NCBI GenBank assembly: GCA_003344405.1
Contig: NOWV01000152.1
Location: 62,001 to 126,000, forward strand
DNA from: Trichoplax sp. H2
Lineage: Eukaryota; Placozoa; Uniplacotomia; Trichoplacea
DNA length: 64,000 bases
Direction: 5' to 3'
Position numbers and translations under genes: made by a program. The notes below the pieces were generated by a model. It searched no databases. It was not told where the DNA came from and saw only the letters and a list, made by a program, of their open reading frames with translations. This document shows positions 36,945 to 50,506 of the stretch, in pieces (positions within the stretch are counted from its first letter, which is position 1; every line of letters begins with the position of its first letter).

Positions 36945-39900
36945 ATTGCACATTTTAATAAATGAAATTCCTTTAAGAGATACGAAATAGGATATACGAT
37001 AATCAATAATGCATACTGATATAGCTATGGCAAGCCTAACATTAATTTCTATCAAAATAAAGTTATATTTCTCAGTAGTAACCTTTAGAGCTAGCAATAC
37101 GTTCCACTACTTTACAATGTGATAAATGCTATGATATTTGGTAGAGTCTGATGATGTATTTTATTATGGATGTAGTAACGATCAAATATAAATAGAACTG
37201 ATTTATCAGACTTGTTATAGAGACTATCTATCAATATAATTTTATTAGAATAAAATTATTTCTGTTAAGTAAGAGTATGCATAGCCGAGATAAGATTCTT
37301 CTATTTCGCAATAAAAAGTAATGTATATGTATGAAAAGATTTGATTGGTGTATTATTGTAAATTGAACTATTATAATTCGAGATTACTTTAGCAGATTAG
37401 AATGTAAAATACCTATTATCTGTAAAAAAGTAGAAGTAACTATGGTGCACCCAAAATAATTTCCTTTATGAATTATTCTTGTTGAACGGTAATTTATGAA
37501 CTACTTTCTATGATTTAACTATACTGTACAAAACTTATTTTACAGGGAAAATTTTGACATGATTGCTTTACTACAGGCAGGATTATATAGACGGAAATGA
37601 ACTTAAAATAGGATATAGTGGTATCTACTAGTGCGTGATAAAGTACAATGTCATTGTTATTTAGTAAAAATCTTAATAAGAAAGGAAGCATGCAGATCTA
37701 CTTGAGTAATAATCGCATGTCGTTTACATGTTATTCAACACTTAATTAAAGTATTTGAATACTTGGATAAGAAAGTAATTTTCTAATTTTAAATTTTTTA
37801 ATATGTAAAACTTGCAACGGATTGAACGCCTTTGATTAATATAAATAACAAGTAACAGCAATACTATCTACTCTTAATTTAAATTGCACACAGTATAGTA
37901 TAAATGAAACCATTTCCTTTATAATTAACCTAATAGTTAGGCTCCCTATCTGAAATGTAACAGTAATATGATAAATTGCAGTTGTTTGACGTCAATCATA
38001 TAAGGATTGGCATAATTATAATCTAGTCTGTAATACAAGAGCAATACTAATTATTAGGGACAATAACGTATGGTAATAGTTTAAATATCTACCTACAATA
38101 TTAAAAATCAGAAGTAAGGTATAAATTATTTTTGTAATTTGTTTCTATGTACATTTTGTAGGATCAACATGTAAAGATTAAGGCAAGACCGGCAGATACT
38201 AAAGAAGTATGGAAAAATTAACGCAATCGTCTTCAGCTATAATAGCATTAGTATGTTTTGTAATATTAATTTTTTATAGTTTTGCTTATTTGAATTTAAA
38301 CAACTGTGCTTTGGAAAGACAAACCACTGCAATAGAAATCCTAACGCATGTTGAAAATTCAGTAAAACTAAGCACTGTATTAAAAGAAGTCTACGCCGTA
38401 TGATATAAACAGGCAGATACGAATATTTCAAATTTTCATTCTACTCAATATATTAATCAAGCTCAAATTATAGCGATTATAAATTATAATTCGTTAGTAA
38501 TGCAGCGAACTATGACATTAATATTAATTGAAGAAAATGGATAGGACACAATCATTGTTCTTTTATATGTTTACCCTATTTTCTTAATTGAAAAACACAA
38601 AACTAAAGTTACGCGAGAATCTATTTTGTACAGCTGTATATCTTACTATACAGCACTTATTTTATATTAGATAATTCAAATGGTTGCATTATATAGAGTT
38701 CTTTCTTGTAGTGTTAAATTGTTTTTCTGATTGAATATTAATTAGAACGATTATTCAATATCATAGTGCCTATATAAATTTAAAATGGTAAATTCTATGT
38801 ATATGTAATAATTATGAATACTTTATAGACTGACGATATAATACAGCAATACTCACATAATCTTTCAGCCAATGCCGCCAAAATCAAGAGCTAGATGAAA
38901 AGCAGTCATGGAGAACAATAACATATTGTTAGTAAATAAAGTGGTTTACGTAAATAATTAATACAGTATATTCCATTTTGATCAAATTTCGATTAGTAGC
39001 AATATAGTTTCGATTATTTTAAAAAAATGCTTATGATTCATATCCAAAATAAAGCAATATAAAATTGTTCATTAAACAAGACATTGATTTAAAAAAAAAC
39101 TAAAAATGATTTACGCAACAAAGGACGAAGGTCTGCTAATATGGTAGATAACGTGCATTTATATCTCGGGTCAACAGTATTTAAAATAGTACAATACTAT
39201 CACGAAATTTTCTTAACAATAATTTCTATCAATGTACCGTTTGTGGCCTTAGACTTGTTTCTAATTAATGAGCATCAACATAAGTAAGGGAATAGGACGG
39301 ATGCAATAAAAAGATGATATCAACTTCATAATCCCAGCTAGCAGTTCTTAATATTATTCATCAACACTGTAGTTACGATAACGTATTGTTATTATCTTGA
39401 TGAAGTGAAATTATATTCTTACAGATGATGTTTTCTCACAAATTCCCATCAGTTTTCTATAGACAATCTATGTATGTTGCGATCATTATAAACACTTTAT
39501 TGTCGTACTATATTCCATTACTCTTTATGGATCATTTAAATTTCGCAATCAATTATTATTTTTATAGCGTACAATAGTAATACTGTAGAAATTGCTGCAT
39601 TTCAAATTGAAGATGTAGCCTCTGAAAATAAGCCGATATGATACATTAAAATCGAGATATTAAATGTTAATCTAAAGTACTAATATCGTAGGGTTTGTCA
39701 TTTAATCGAGAAATTTCGCTATCGATCTCTGCTTGTATTTTTAACAGAGGAGGGCACTAAGATCGACAGAGTACTTGCGATTCAAATAATATTAACTGTA
39801 AGTAATTTAATATTATAGTATTGGAGACTTATTTGTGGCTACTACCATATGGTAATAATTCTTTCTGCTACTAATTTGTTCGTGACAGCGATATACCAAA

Positions 39901-42900
39901 GATTAGCTAAGCTTATAGAAAGAGTTATTGTATTGATGTATTAAATTTAAAGGTATACCTATATTGTATTTTGGCTTAGATGATGTAAAAATTAATTTAC
40001 AACTACCATAAATTGATGAAATGTAATGAGTCGCAATAACCAGCGCGATCAATTCCTAATGTAATTATGATTGATGAAAATAATATTGAGATAGCTTCAT
40101 TCCACTGATAGAACTGCCAATATTGAAAATTTCAATTATTACAAAACATGTAAACACATTGGGATCTCATAACATTCTAAAACAGCGTTGCTATTCCATA
40201 CCAATATAACTGATGTCATTTTATACCTATTTCAATAGACTTTGACTTGTGACTATTCTACGACATTGTGCTATAGCTGGTGATGATAAGTTAGATGAAT
40301 TCAATAGCCCTATAATTAATGGCAGATTTGGTCACTTTGAACTATAAGTCTTATCAAGACGTACTTAAGCTTATGATACGATGTATACGTTAAATGATCA
40401 ATTTAAAATATTTTCTTGTAAGTATTGATTAAATCGTGAAGTAGACATTCAAATAGATAGGGAAGAAAGAGATATAATACTAAAAGATAGAAGAAGTTCA
40501 ATATCCGAAAGTTGTGCTTCAGATTTTGTTTGAATATACTGGAATCAGTATAGTGCAGATTGTGTGCTGTGGCTAAGAATAAATGGCTGTCTAAAAGAAA
40601 TATCGACGTGTAATCTTAACTCTCATAAACAATAGAAGTTAGAATACAATTATTTTTCTCATAAATTTACTTTCGCCATAGCCGCGCCATTTTATTTTAA
40701 GGATTTTCAGAAGTTGATTAATCGTATAGACTTATAATTATGGATGTGATCGAATAAAAAATTTTTCATTAACTTTATCTCATAACCATGTGTTAAGATT
40801 GTACTACGTCCCGTATGAAATATAGATATCTCGCAGTAAAGGTTAAAATTTTCAAAACTGAATACATAAAATATAGTATCTAGGATAAATATATAATTAT
40901 CATGTTATGGTAGTGTGCTATTTGAGAGCAAAGGAAGTATTTAGATTACGCATATACTAAGAATGTTAATCTAATCATATTTGAGATTTGATACAGGGAC
41001 AATTGATTAATTACCGCCAATGAGCGAAACGGATCTGTCACAACGAGAACTACTCAGTAACACGAAATATTCATCATAACACCAAGCAATAAAATATTTA
41101 AATTACTTTAAGGTATATGTTAATGTGTCCTCCTTAGCATATTTATGCGTAGTTTCTTTTAAAAGAATATGCTAATTTGATTGAAGATTATTTATAATCT
41201 ATAAATTCAACGTAAGCTTCAATATTTAATACGGTAACGCACAATTTTACTCTTATTGACTTAGAGTTTAATTCAAAAAGCTATTGCGAAATAGAATCCA
41301 TCTAAGACAGTATCCACATCACATACATGTCATAAAAAATAGAAAAAAACATTAAGCCTAAGGCAATATACTTCGAACTAAATAGCGGCTCTAGTGCATT
41401 ATACGGATAAGTGATGTTTTATTATTATTAGGTGGAAGAAGGAATTAAAGTCAGTTTTCTAGTCCAAATTAGATGATTTTTTTAATGGTTACTATGATAT
41501 ATTTTGTATTGTGAAATATATTCTGTTGCAATCGTAACTACAGAGTCAATTTCGTTTTGGATTACAGTTCAATCAACGCTATAAAATTAATTACTAGTAT
41601 TTGAAAAATACTATCAAAATACGGGCTAATATAGCATAGTCTTCGAATATAGTGTATTATATATATAATTTGGAGGTAGTTTGAATTATTTTCTGGTAGA
41701 ATATCAGTTTCTACTATCGTTTTTATTCTCCGTGATAGCATTTTAAATTCTTTTAGTTATAGTTTATGAATTTTAGAATACAATTGTTTGCTATCACGAA
41801 TCAGATACTACCATGTTTTGATAGTGACGCAAGTAATAAGATGAAAATGTAAATATTCATAATATTAACATTTCCCTGGGATATATACTGTATTCATTGT
41901 ACAGTCTACAATAATTACTATCGAATCAAAACACGTTTATTATCTATATGATACTGTAGTAAGAAAATTAAAATAATTTCTTAAAGGGTATACTCGATTT
42001 TAAACATATCTTGCCGCCCTACAGAACAAACAACATCGATAAATTGATCTAGTTAGAGTAATGGATATCTATTTTAACGTTTGTTTATAAATCTCAGTGC
42101 CATTTTAAAAACCATCTTCTCATTATAACGATTGCATTTGGCAGTAATTTAGATTAATATCGTGTTGAACTACACTATTCTAGCAATAGATCAAGTTATT
42201 AGCAAATCGGTGGATATTAAATATCATTCCCTTCAAGCACAAATTTGAAAACAAATCCAGACACTTTGTAAAAAACGTGCTTACCAACAACAATGATTTT
42301 AGGATCATGGCTTTTACGTTGTATTTTTACGATTGTGAGAAATGATGCGGGCCCAGTAAATGGAGACTTAAATATAGTAGGGAACAACCTAAGGTATATC
42401 ATCCGAAAGTTACGCCTACTATTGAACTATAGAATGTCCACTATTAGTTTTATATTGAATTGAAAACAATAGTTTGTCCTATTTTATAATTAGAATGCAA
42501 AATTAATATTGCTGTCTCATCATGGGGGTACTCTGCAGTCTACACTATAGAGTGGACAGTCATTAGGATTGCATCATGTAATCATATTACTAATGTATCA
42601 AGCTTAAATAGCTATTTTTAATAGTTCAAACTAGTTTAAATTTGAAAACAGTATCAACAATCGTAGAATATAGAATATTTCTTAAATATTTTATAGGAAG
42701 GATTATTGACAGGCTATGCATATTCTAAGCTACAATGGAATGCAAAGTGCATGGAATAATGGATTAAAATAACATTGAATAAATAGGAAAGACTAGACAA
42801 TATTTCTCAGTTGGAGTAATTAGCTATCAAGACCTTTTACCTTTCTTTTACATACTACACTATTTTACCATACATATAGTGTTGGCTGCAGTAAAAAATT

Positions 42901-45900
42901 TTGCTTTAAACACAGCCAACAGAGCTAGGAATATGAGAGTACATAATCTGGAAACTTATAGTGACGTGAACAAACTTTCATCAAGACAGCCTATGATGTT
43001 GCAATTTTCAAGAGTACTTGATACATAAACTTATACCGATTTGTAGAAACCTTTTATTTTTTGACGCATCATGCTCCAGTAGAGTCTATGTATAGGATAA
43101 TTTCATTTTCTTATCCTCACATTTGGATTACAAAGCGATTAAATTTCTTTATATTGCATTATTAAACTTAATGGTGGATCTTACAGCTATAGACGGATTC
43201 TAATGTTTCATTAGCCTTAAATGGACGAAAAATAACAATAGTATGTCCATAATTTTGAATGGGATGGCTGGCTAATCAATAACGCAACGAGCATTATAAT
43301 TCTTAGAGCAATTTTAAGTGTCCACCAAGAATTTCTATTCAAATAGTCTAGCTTTTTTGTTTCCGTGCTACTATGATCATAGAAATGTGCGTCAATTGCT
43401 AGATCTTTTTTCCAATATTAAACCGACATTAAACAATAACGGGTTACTACCTTAGCACTATGGCTGCCGCTATCATTATTATTCTACATTGTTAACTGGC
43501 GTACCCGCTAATGTACCTTCTCCATTACTACTTGATCTTGTCATCATCATTACAATTAGTACCTCTTAATCAAAGTCGGCTTTTCGAACTTATTGTGCTA
43601 TCTCTTATCATCTTACTAGTAAATGGAAGTGTTTTAATTTTTCGCGATTACTTACCTTATTATCGTTCTTAGTCAATACTATCTCAAATTTGATATATAA
43701 TTTGTATTGTGGCTGGCTAGTATTCTACTACTTTATAGTCTCTTTTGCTTTACTTCTTTAATTAATCGTCGTTTTTTTAAACCGCTCGCCTTTTGTTCGG
43801 CTAGTAGGTTATTGATTTTTTTTTTAGACTGCTGATCTATGCACTTGGATGTTTGAAGAATGGACTAAAGATACTTGTAAAGCTGACCTAGATTAGAGAT
43901 ATCTACAGAGTAACAGTTTGCTCTTGCACGAGAATTATTTCCAAAGCAGTTCATGTATAACGAATGATATAAATCACACAAGATCAATAAATGATTTACT
44001 GAGTTACCTATGCAAGCAAAGAAACAATAAAGGTCGATCTTTAATTTAATAGCGACCGAATAATTTCTATTTGAAGATTTTTGTCAACAGTAGCACCAAC
44101 GTATTTTACAAATCTTTCATTAGAGTTACCGATAGGCGTGGAAGGTAAAGCAATCAAGACGACTACCCTACACAAACCACTATCCAATGAAATGTATGCA
44201 TACAATAGCAACTATGCAACTATAATGAATAAGTTCACGCATTCCATCGTAATTGATTTAATTATGATTATCAGTTCGTAGAGGGTGAGGAATACTTTGG
44301 TGAACAGTTTGATCTAATGCAACTAGATTGGACGAATAATCATATTAAGAGGGTATGAGTCATGCTTTTCCGCAATAAAAAGCCAATGAACTACTGACAA
44401 GGTCGAGATGCTCTGTTCTAGTTAGATTCCTGGCAAAGGATAGAAATTCTACCCGTCAGATGATTACCATTGATAAATTAATTTAGTATTACTCACCCTT
44501 CATTCTTGACATAGCTGAATAATGAGGTAAATAACTAGCCATCGTACCGAATGGTACCGGCAGTTATTAACTCTATTTGAATAAGAATGCAACAGTTTCT
44601 GGCATTATTATAAAGTTTACCATGAAATACATGGATATCAACATGAATTTAGTACTATGGTTATGCCTACCCTCACTTATACAGTACATAACTTAGAATG
44701 GAAACGGGATATCTTCGTTCTTGACGGGCTTGGATGTCATTCCGGCTTACTGAAATGCTTTTAATTAAAAAGCATTGTCGTCCTTTTCTAGAGATTTATA
44801 CATGGTTGAATAAATTATCGGTAGCACTTTGACCAATATACGTATTTATGAGGTAATTTTTTATCTCCAAGAAATTTGCTATTAATTATTAAATAAGAGA
44901 TGGTCAATGCAGTGGCTACTACATGCAAACGCCTGTTAGGAATCATCTGAAGAGTAAGAGTGAAAAATTTCAGAATAGTTATCGCGAGGATTTCGTATTT
45001 TCGATGTTGTATCAATAGATAAATTTTACCGCCACCATATCTTGTAATTTCATGGAATACTCTGAGACAAAAAATAGCAAGGGACGATAAACAATCTAGT
45101 TCCACTCATAAAAACTTAACAGGAATTAAATTTAAATATTCTGATAGCCAATACTTCGGAAAAGTAGACTGTTCCATATCATTTATTTTCAATTTTAGTA
45201 TATTAAAAATGTCAGTAGTGGGAACTAGAGTCGTACTTCTGTGAAAAGTCATTATTGATTGTAAGCTCAGGATGAAACTGGAGAGCGGGAAAGTGGGCGT
45301 TTATGTTTAAACTCTTTACTGTCGAGTAAATGCAGATATAAAACGTTGGATATTATAGAATCAACCACTTTTAATATACTGTACAATACAAAGGGATGCA
45401 ATAGGCTAGGGTATAGATCTTGCTTATGATAGAGTTCAACACATTCAGAGTTTTTCTCTATAATTTTTCGTCATAATGGCGACAGTACACTGTATTTAGT
45501 TAGGGAGAAAAATTGAGAAATTAATCACTTCTATAGGCAGTGGAGTGCTTAATCATTGCACATACAGTAAGTGTTCAACTTGATAATGCATAGTTATGAT
45601 ATTCTAATTGCATTACAAAGTATACGAACCGGAGATTATTATCTGTCCCAGAATTTCTGCAGTTGGTAATCGGTGTAGATCAATTGTTAGGCACAGGTTT
45701 GAGATTATTCTGAAGAAAGACCCATGCTACATGCTAAATTATTTCTTAATCTGTAAAGCAAAAGTGCACCACGGTTACAAACACTAATTGTACACCGGAT
45801 AGAAATACGGCGGCGGAAATCAGGCCCATTAAGTAAGATTTAAGACTTTAATATGTACTAGAGCAATTGCAAGTGCTATCCAAACACTGATTGATCTATT

Positions 45901-46575
45901 TATCAAGCGAAAGAGCTAGAAAAAAAATTGCAAAGGTACAGGACATCAAAGGTAGAAGTAACCATCATTTATTTCGGGATAGACTCTACTGAACAGAATT
46001 GGAACGCTAACTTAATGATGAGCTACGATCGGTAAACTGTACAGGGTATGATTCGGTAAGGATGATCGTAGAAATATCTTCCTTTCTACAAATGTAACAC
46101 TAAACCCCTATTTCCTACGCATGTAGTAATTAATTTCTTCTTTTTCGTCGCATAGAACAGTATACCATAGATGAGAATTACGGTGGTTCTATTTGGGTAG
46201 ATGTTTTAATTTGATGATGTAGGCAAGCCGTAACGTCTAAAAATTTTTATTTATTGTCTGTATCTTACTATCACATAAAATTTATTTTTCATGAATAATT
46301 TTCTTCTTCATCAAAGTGTATAATAAGTAAACATGAGAGTTTACGGAGCAGCGGTTGTGTCCACCTGCTAATAATTACCATCATCTTTACGGGCCATCGC
46401 TAGCTGTAGTAGATAATTGTTATGGGACTTCATATTCCATTCTATTTTTACTTATCGGCTTCATGTAGAGACGACCGTATTTTGCAACAATCTTAGACAA
46501 AAATTATTTCAATGTTGATCTTATAAATAATTAATCAATCCAAATCATTTGGTAGCTGAAAAAGAAAACCAACAC

Positions 46576-46681
46576 GATATATTCCTTGTCCTCAAGACAT
46601 TATTAAAGAAAACAATTTTAAATATAGTAACATACTTGCATGATATATTCCTTGGTCCAAGACATTATTAAGAAAACAATT
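46576..46681. repeat. Two-copy 40-bp direct repeat
   Basis: 'gatatattccttg' followed by 'caagacattatta(a)agaaa' occurs at 46576-46616 and again at 46642-46681, with only small indels and substitutions. A local tandem duplication of unknown role. Confidence 0.75.
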
Positions 46682-49130
46682 ATTAGCATCTCTTTAGCTT
46701 GCATTACTAGAGTAACTGTTTTCTTGGAAATTCAAAGTGTAAGGCATCGAGCATAGTTATAAAATGGATAATCGCAGTTGGTAGTAAGACTAGACCATAA
46801 ACAAATGGAGAAATAAGCTTTGTGTTGAATAATATAATTTGATCAGCAATAGTATATAAAGATTTTAATAGTAGCAGTAGTTGTGCATCTATGCGTAGAT
46901 AACATAATTTTTTTCAATGACAATAATCGATAGTTAGATAGCTAAGTTTATTTATATAATTTACACACAAAAACATCAACATAATTAAAAATACAGTATT
47001 TGCTGATATCTGTATGTTTTAATTACCGTACTGTAGATATTTCAAGCACTTGCACGAGTAGATTTTAATTCAGTGTCAGATATGATGACTCCTAAGATTT
47101 GTTGTTCGCCATTGATTTTAATACGTAATAAAATTTTGCTATAGTGGAAAAACTGGGCAATCGGTGTATTGTGAGATGGTGTCACTAGCGAAGGATCTCA
47201 GTTACTTTCCAGTTTATTGGATTAAGGTGCACCTATTAAATTTTAATTTTAATAGCATAGGTCACGGTTCGAGCTGATTGATCGATTGAGTTAGTTAAAT
47301 TTTTCCAGTTCCATCTCTGCACCAAGGAACTTTAATTTAAAGTATGAGTTCCAAATCTTTAAGAAATCTAAACAAATGTTAGGCTCTTACTTATATAAAG
47401 TTATAAAAGTACATTCGTATCAAGTAAATCGCATATGAATTTCCGTATTTTGAAATGCGGGTAGGGTTACTGCGACGCTACACTCTTCGAAGTCTCTTGT
47501 CATTATACAATCAATGGTTTATGTATAAATTTCCAACTCATAAATTTTTGCCGGATTTTCAAGTAATAGAGTGACATGCGATGATATTTCTTTGTCTCCG
47601 TAAAGATGAAGACAGTTATAGAATACCAGTATATCATTTGACAATGATCTTAGCCCGTTATATGTATAGCTGACAAAACTATTAAGAAATATAAACCCTT
47701 CAGTCATTTAAGTCTTACATTATGGATGTTATTTCTGTTTCCTATATTGATAACGACGTTAAGCTCACGAGAGACTGTTGTTATCTTCAATTAGGATTAT
47801 TATAATGCCATATACTGTATAATACAGTATTTGCTGTAATAGACGGTGCATATTTTTAGATTAATATAACATAAATTTGCTGCATATGGTCAGGATAAAT
47901 AAGTAATTGGCAGAATTCTTACGACAGTTCTCTCTCTTCAGTAGCTATCACATAAATGCAAACGAAATTTACATTTTCTGAGCACCTAGTAATAAAATTA
48001 TGATGCAGCCCTAATGATTTAATACTACCTTTTTCATTAATAAGTGAAACACTGTAAACACTTTACTGCTACTACGATAACAATTCAAGTTTTACGTCAT
48101 TTAAGGTGGTCTTTGATCTTTGACGGTCCATACTTAATAGTATAGCGAAAGATCCTATTAATCACCAGCTACCGGTACTGCTCACTAGCACTTTATCCAG
48201 CATAATCTTCTATGTACAAGTATATTCAAATCTCATTAGGTTATAATTTCGCAAATAACTAAGTAATAAGCATTGACAAAAATGAAAAGTAGCAACAGTT
48301 AAGGTTGCTTTTCACTTTAAGAGAGTTTTAAATTTATCGCGAGCGGCGATTATGAACTGTGAGGCATATTGAATAATTACTACACGTATATTCAATGGCG
48401 CTATCGTTATTACCATTTCTTGCATCCCTTACTTAGATCACACATTTTAGATTCCGTTTTCTGCCGATACTTAACTAGGAAAGCAATCGGTTGCTATAAT
48501 ACTAGGATGCTGATCACATATTTTGCACTCCCGGCATCTTATGAAATATGAAGTTCTCATCTAAGGTAATCTTAATCTTAATCCATGGGAAAAATTATCC
48601 AATCCGTAATTCCTACTGTATATTTTGAGTCCAATTTTGACCTTCATAGGTTTGTTAATTACCGCTTACTGTTATGTTTATTTTGTTGCTTTTGACAGTA
48701 TTTTATTTTATGTTAGATACAAAATCGTAAAAATAAGTCACTTGTAATATTTTTTTCCTTTTCGGTCTTACATTCATAGTACCGGGTATAGGAAAAGGAT
48801 ATTAAACTTTCTAAATTGGATAAGCCGCACACATGCAATCAGCTAGAATTGTTCTGTTCTATTTGAATTATTGAAAGCTATTCATTAATTATAAAGACCT
48901 AGTATACCATTACTAAATGGTAGATCATCTTATTAAGTCAAGAATGATGCTATACCTCATTTTGTAATACTAGTGTTAAATAACTGTTTATTTTGTATCT
49001 TTAGTTTATAATATCCGCAGTATAGGAATTTCATGATAAAACTTTCGCTAATTAATTAGTGTTATATGAGAATCAGTAAATATCAATGAGAAGAGACACA
49101 CAGAATTTACTTATTCAATTGTCCATTTAT

Positions 49131-49242
49131 TTAATTCGAAATACAATTACACGTACGCACTTCAATGGTTACACCACTGACCACTGAGTCAGTCATCGAA
49201 ATGGCAGGAGTTACAGTTGTCACATCAATTCTGCATAGAGTT
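49131..49242 (-). pseudogene. IL-17-like C-terminal exon fragment (third copy)
   Basis: An acceptor-like sequence (aatgatag) precedes a frame reading TLCRIDVTTVTP, then TDSVVSGVTIEV and RTCNCISN before TAA. It aligns with the end of the gene at 49741-50506: RI(D/E), then (T/A)P, then TD, then VT(I/L) and a terminal C(N/S)C. It lies 500 bases beyond that gene's stop on the same strand. I found no signal peptide or first cysteine pair for it in the gap, and its frame is closed upstream near 49325. It is either a broken tandem copy or the last exon of a gene whose other exons I missed. Small size keeps confidence modest. Confidence 0.4.
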
Positions 49243-49740
49243 CTATCATTAAAATTAATTAAAGTGTGTATGAAATACAATAAGAGCCTACAAGGCTGTA
49301 CGTTATGGAGATTTCAGTCGCACAATACCAATATGAGTGCTGCTTGAATAATTAAGTAATTTTCAATACACCTATATTCCTCATAGTTTCGCTGAAAGTG
49401 GTTATCATAGTAGCGATACCTGCATTATTTATTCGCTATACACGTATATAAACATATATAATTATATAAGAAGTGTTTTTTCCTGTAATACTTTCAATTT
49501 ATACAGTATATCACTACAAGTAGAATGCATTTGACCTGCATATAATTTAGGTCAAAATTGCTGCTAACATTGTGCAAGATAAAGGCTACAGATATAATTT
49601 TCCACGTATTATTCTACTTTTAGCTACTATATTTCCGGTATTGTCAGCATAACTTCTTTTTTACAAGTTGTGACTATTACTGTACGATATAAGTGAAAGT
49701 AATTTAAGATTATAGTATCAATTTGAGTATTTTTAGCATA

Positions 49741-50506
49741 TTACGGGCATGAACAGTTATCTGGAACGAGTATGGATAATGTTACTTTTTTGTCCGTTGA
49801 CGGCCAGGTACTCTCTGGTGCATTATATTCAAATTCTATTCGCTTTTTTTTATTCGAGCTTTCACACGCTTTAATTTCTTTTGGCGAACAGGCTTTGTAA
49901 CTACACTTTGCATATAAATGTCCAAGTGGGCGGCCGTACCCGTAACTGGCTGATATCCATGGAGCCGGGAAGAATTTTCGTTCTTGCTCGACATGGCAAG
50001 GTGGATCGAATTCATTAATTTTTGGTGATCTTTTAACAAAGGCTGATCTATCGTTGGACTCTTTCGTGTTATTACCTTCATTCAAATCGGACGAATTAAA
50101 TTTATTCTCCTTGGCTACTGCTTTTGAATAGTCAGCCGGCCACGCACTACCGTATGGTAGAACGACTAAAATAATCACAATAAATGCAATTGCCGACAAT
50201 TTTGAAATGATCGAGTGTACCTAAGTTTTAAAGATAGAATAAATCCGTCAGTATAAAACTTATTGATTTAATTTATTTTTAAGCTAGCAATCAGTTCTAC
50301 TCGACGTAGACCAATAACTAAAAATTGTAATTGTTCTAATCACTTGAATATAACGTTAATAACTAACTTCTCATAAATGACTATTATACCGACAATTACA
50401 ATTATCATTGTATTTGATTAAGATTTAGTACCGCCGTATCCACTAGAACAAGTTAAATAATTAAACTATTAGAAAAAATGATTAATTTATTAGTGAGTCT
50501 TACCAT
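49741..50506 (-). CDS. Small secreted cysteine-rich protein, IL-17-like copy B
   Basis: Two coding exons: 50504-50506 (ATG alone, then gtaaga) and 49741-50220 (TAA), 160 residues. Signal peptide at about residues 2-27 (AIAFIVIILVVLPYGSA). N-glycosylation sequons NSS and NNT lie in the propeptide, with a dibasic KR at 64-65. The mature part has Cys76, then PW...GRPLGHLYAKC with Cys107-x4-Cys112, an extra Cys120, and a terminal Cys157-x-Cys159 (DNCSCP). Known IL-17 cytokines share the order: first Cys, PW, Arg-Pro region, (E)A(x)C-x4-C, then V...C-x-C at the C-terminus. The match here is good in order and spacing. Secreted ligand inferred; IL-17 membership is a hypothesis. A third fragment lies downstream at 49131-49242 and lectin B lies upstream. 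Confidence 0.75.

Larger units (their letters stand above)
36462..49130. other. 12.7 kb stretch without recognised genes
   Basis: AT-rich, with only scattered short open frames that match nothing I know (for example 38209-38403 plus, with a membrane-like segment; 42217-42402 minus; 44815-45105 minus; 47519-47707 minus). None exceeds what chance gives in such DNA. Local direct repeats occur near 36766-36944 and 46576-46681. It separates the two copies of the IL-17-like/lectin pair and may contain decayed relatives of them. Confidence 0.45.

Noticed and set aside
44081-44764. Successive plus-strand protein-like pieces, including one ending VLDGLGCHSGLLKCF that faintly recalls a mariner transposase motif
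   Set aside because: Stops interrupt every frame, the motif match is too weak, and pieces of 40-66 codons are expected by chance.
44815-45105. 96-codon minus-strand frame with hydrophobic stretches
   Set aside because: No start context, splice partner or family recognised. Length is compatible with chance.
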